A stretch of DNA of 64,000 nucleotides. It comes from Bacillaceae bacterium OF18-1A (GTDB lineage Bacteria > Bacillota > Bacilli > Bacillales > Bacillaceae_G). A program made the translations under genes and the position numbers. The stretch lies in the NCBI GenBank assembly GCA_027694045.1, contig JAQEWB010000001.1, positions 1 to 64,000 of the forward strand, given 5' to 3'. The notes beneath the pieces were generated by a model that ran no database searches, was not told where the DNA came from, and worked only from the letters and a program-made list of their open reading frames with translations. Shown piece after piece: positions 63,344-64,000 of the stretch; positions within the stretch are counted from its first letter, which is position 1; each line of letters opens with the position of its first letter.

Positions 63344-63571
63344 ATGCATAAACCGTTCTTCATTGCTTATTCACCGTATGATCATCACATATATACAAAA
63401 ATGATGATAAATCCGATGTATATGCAAATTTCACCAGCTGTAGTTCCTTTACAAATGCAGCAACACGCAATAGCTCATTCACATCAATATTTATACGGGC
63501 CGTCATTCTATGAAAATCCATATTTTAAGCACTTTCATTACAATGTGAAAGCGCAAATTTGGGAAGGGTAA
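63344..63571 (+). CDS. 75-residue His/Tyr/Met-rich protein
   Basis: A small protein unusually rich in His (11), Tyr (9), Pro and Met (MHKPFFIAYSPYDHHIYTKM; QQHAIAHSHQYLYGPSFYEN), with no signal peptide. The composition recalls small spore coat or germination proteins of bacilli, but I do not recognise it. ATG 63344 has a GGGGAG leader. A terminator overlaps the end of the frame. Confidence 0.7.
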   Translation: MHKPFFIAYSPYDHHIYTKMMINPMYMQISPAVVPLQMQQHAIAHSHQYLYGPSFYENPYFKHFHYNVKAQIWEG

Positions 63572-63598
63572 GAAGCTAATTCTTTTAGCTTCTTTTTT
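63571..63598 (+). terminator. Rho-independent terminator
   Basis: AAGAAGCTAA pairs with TTAGCTTCTT around TTCT (partly), followed by TTTTG. Confidence 0.8.
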
Positions 63599-63674
63599 GT
63601 ATGAATATTCGTACACGCATCTATAGAAACAGTTTATAATGAAAAGGGAAAGTTTGAGAAGGAGAGGGAAGAGG

Positions 63675-64000
63675 ATGTCAATGCGTTTTACATTTTGGAT
63701 TATGGTTGGGATTGTAGCAATCTCGGGTTTGTCACAAGGTATGCTCTTACCGGCCATTGCAATGATTTTTGAACAAGAAGGGGTAAGTTCAAGTATTAAC
63801 GGTATTCATGCGACGGCACTATACATAGGGATATTAGTGATCTCACCGTTTCTTGAAAAACCGATGCAAAAATTTGGAATGAAGCCAATTATTGTGATTG
63901 GTGGGTTTCTCGTTATTATTTCATTATTCTTTTTTACACAAACATTTTCGTTTTGGGTATGGTTTATCCTTAGATTTCTAGTTGGAGTCGGAGATCATAT
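63675..64000 (+). CDS. MFS transporter, N-terminal part (cut by window end)
   Basis: The frame opens at ATG 63675 after GGAGAGGGAAGAGG and runs to the window end (108 codons). It encodes the first membrane helices (FWIMVGIVAISGLSQGMLLP; IHATALYIGILVISPFLEKP; MKPIIVIGGFLVIISLFFF; RFLVGVGDH), typical of the major facilitator superfamily. The rest of the gene lies outside the window; the substrate is unknown. Confidence 0.85.
   Translation, partial: MSMRFTFWIMVGIVAISGLSQGMLLPAIAMIFEQEGVSSSINGIHATALYIGILVISPFLEKPMQKFGMKPIIVIGGFLVIISLFFFTQTFSFWVWFILRFLVGVGDH

Overview
The window looks like chromosome of a Bacillus cereus group bacterium (cereus, thuringiensis or anthracis lineage; species not resolvable here). 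The reasons are AT-rich DNA, strong AGGAGG-type ribosome binding sites, frequent TTG and GTG starts, two tandem collagen-like proteins of the exosporium type, three copies of a dispersed repeat that fits bcr1 (ATAAA/TTTAT target), and several group-typical auxiliary genes (second HisRS, second TrpRS, UPF0316, DUF1292). I recognised no rRNA, tRNA, prophage or CRISPR array.

Layout. 0-7 kb: a DMT exporter, then a minus-strand CDP-deoxysugar operon (rfbF, rfbG, C-methyltransferase, epimerase/reductase) flanked by two paralogous glycosyltransferase-like genes; the set looks like surface or spore glycan synthesis. 7-12.6 kb: MerR regulator, CNNM/CorC transporter, small membrane proteins, and a deletion scar that truncates a membrane-protein gene and a CGNR regulator head to head. 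12.6-17.7 kb: two large Gln-rich collagen-like genes, the second broken by a one-base frameshift in a G run. 17.7-18.2 kb: a c-di-AMP (ydaO-type) riboswitch in front of a 47-codon gene. 19-25 kb: AI-2E exporter, T-box-controlled trpS, and a maa/MFS/ROK-repressor locus carrying three identical operators. 25-38.8 kb: mostly housekeeping and stress accessory genes, including Nudix, GNAT, phosphatase, HAD, an ABC-2 exporter, SDR, and a divergent nitroreductase/HxlR pair.

38.9-41.1 kb: a minus-strand histidyl-tRNA synthetase whose leader encodes MRNFNTSFQLHHHT followed by mutually exclusive hairpins and a terminator. This is a leader-peptide attenuator rather than a T-box. 41.2-41.9 kb: a 412-bp IS200/IS605-type element with both ends but no transposase or TnpB. 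43.3-44.4 kb: a guanine-type riboswitch controlling a lipoprotein of the MTA/SAH nucleosidase family.

46-52.4 kb is the most striking system. A cell-wall-anchored protein combines a DUF4430 (transcobalamin beta-like) domain with an alpha/alpha-barrel domain. It is followed by a DUF4430 lipoprotein and a complete ECF transporter (T, double ATPase, S). The layout suggests a Gram-positive counterpart of intrinsic factor/transcobalamin capture coupled to ECF uptake, probably of cobalamin or a related corrinoid. Its 5' leader has stacked hairpins, a 23-codon mini-ORF and a terminator.

52.5-64 kb: YwiC-like protein, a SAM-I riboswitch in front of an uncharacterised small protein, a SWIM protein, a gene whose stop codon is supplied by a bcr1 copy, AtoE, a GMC oxidoreductase that looks compositionally different, a serine hydrolase, an MFS/MarR pair with its operator, an alpha/beta hydrolase, and the start of another MFS gene cut by the window end.
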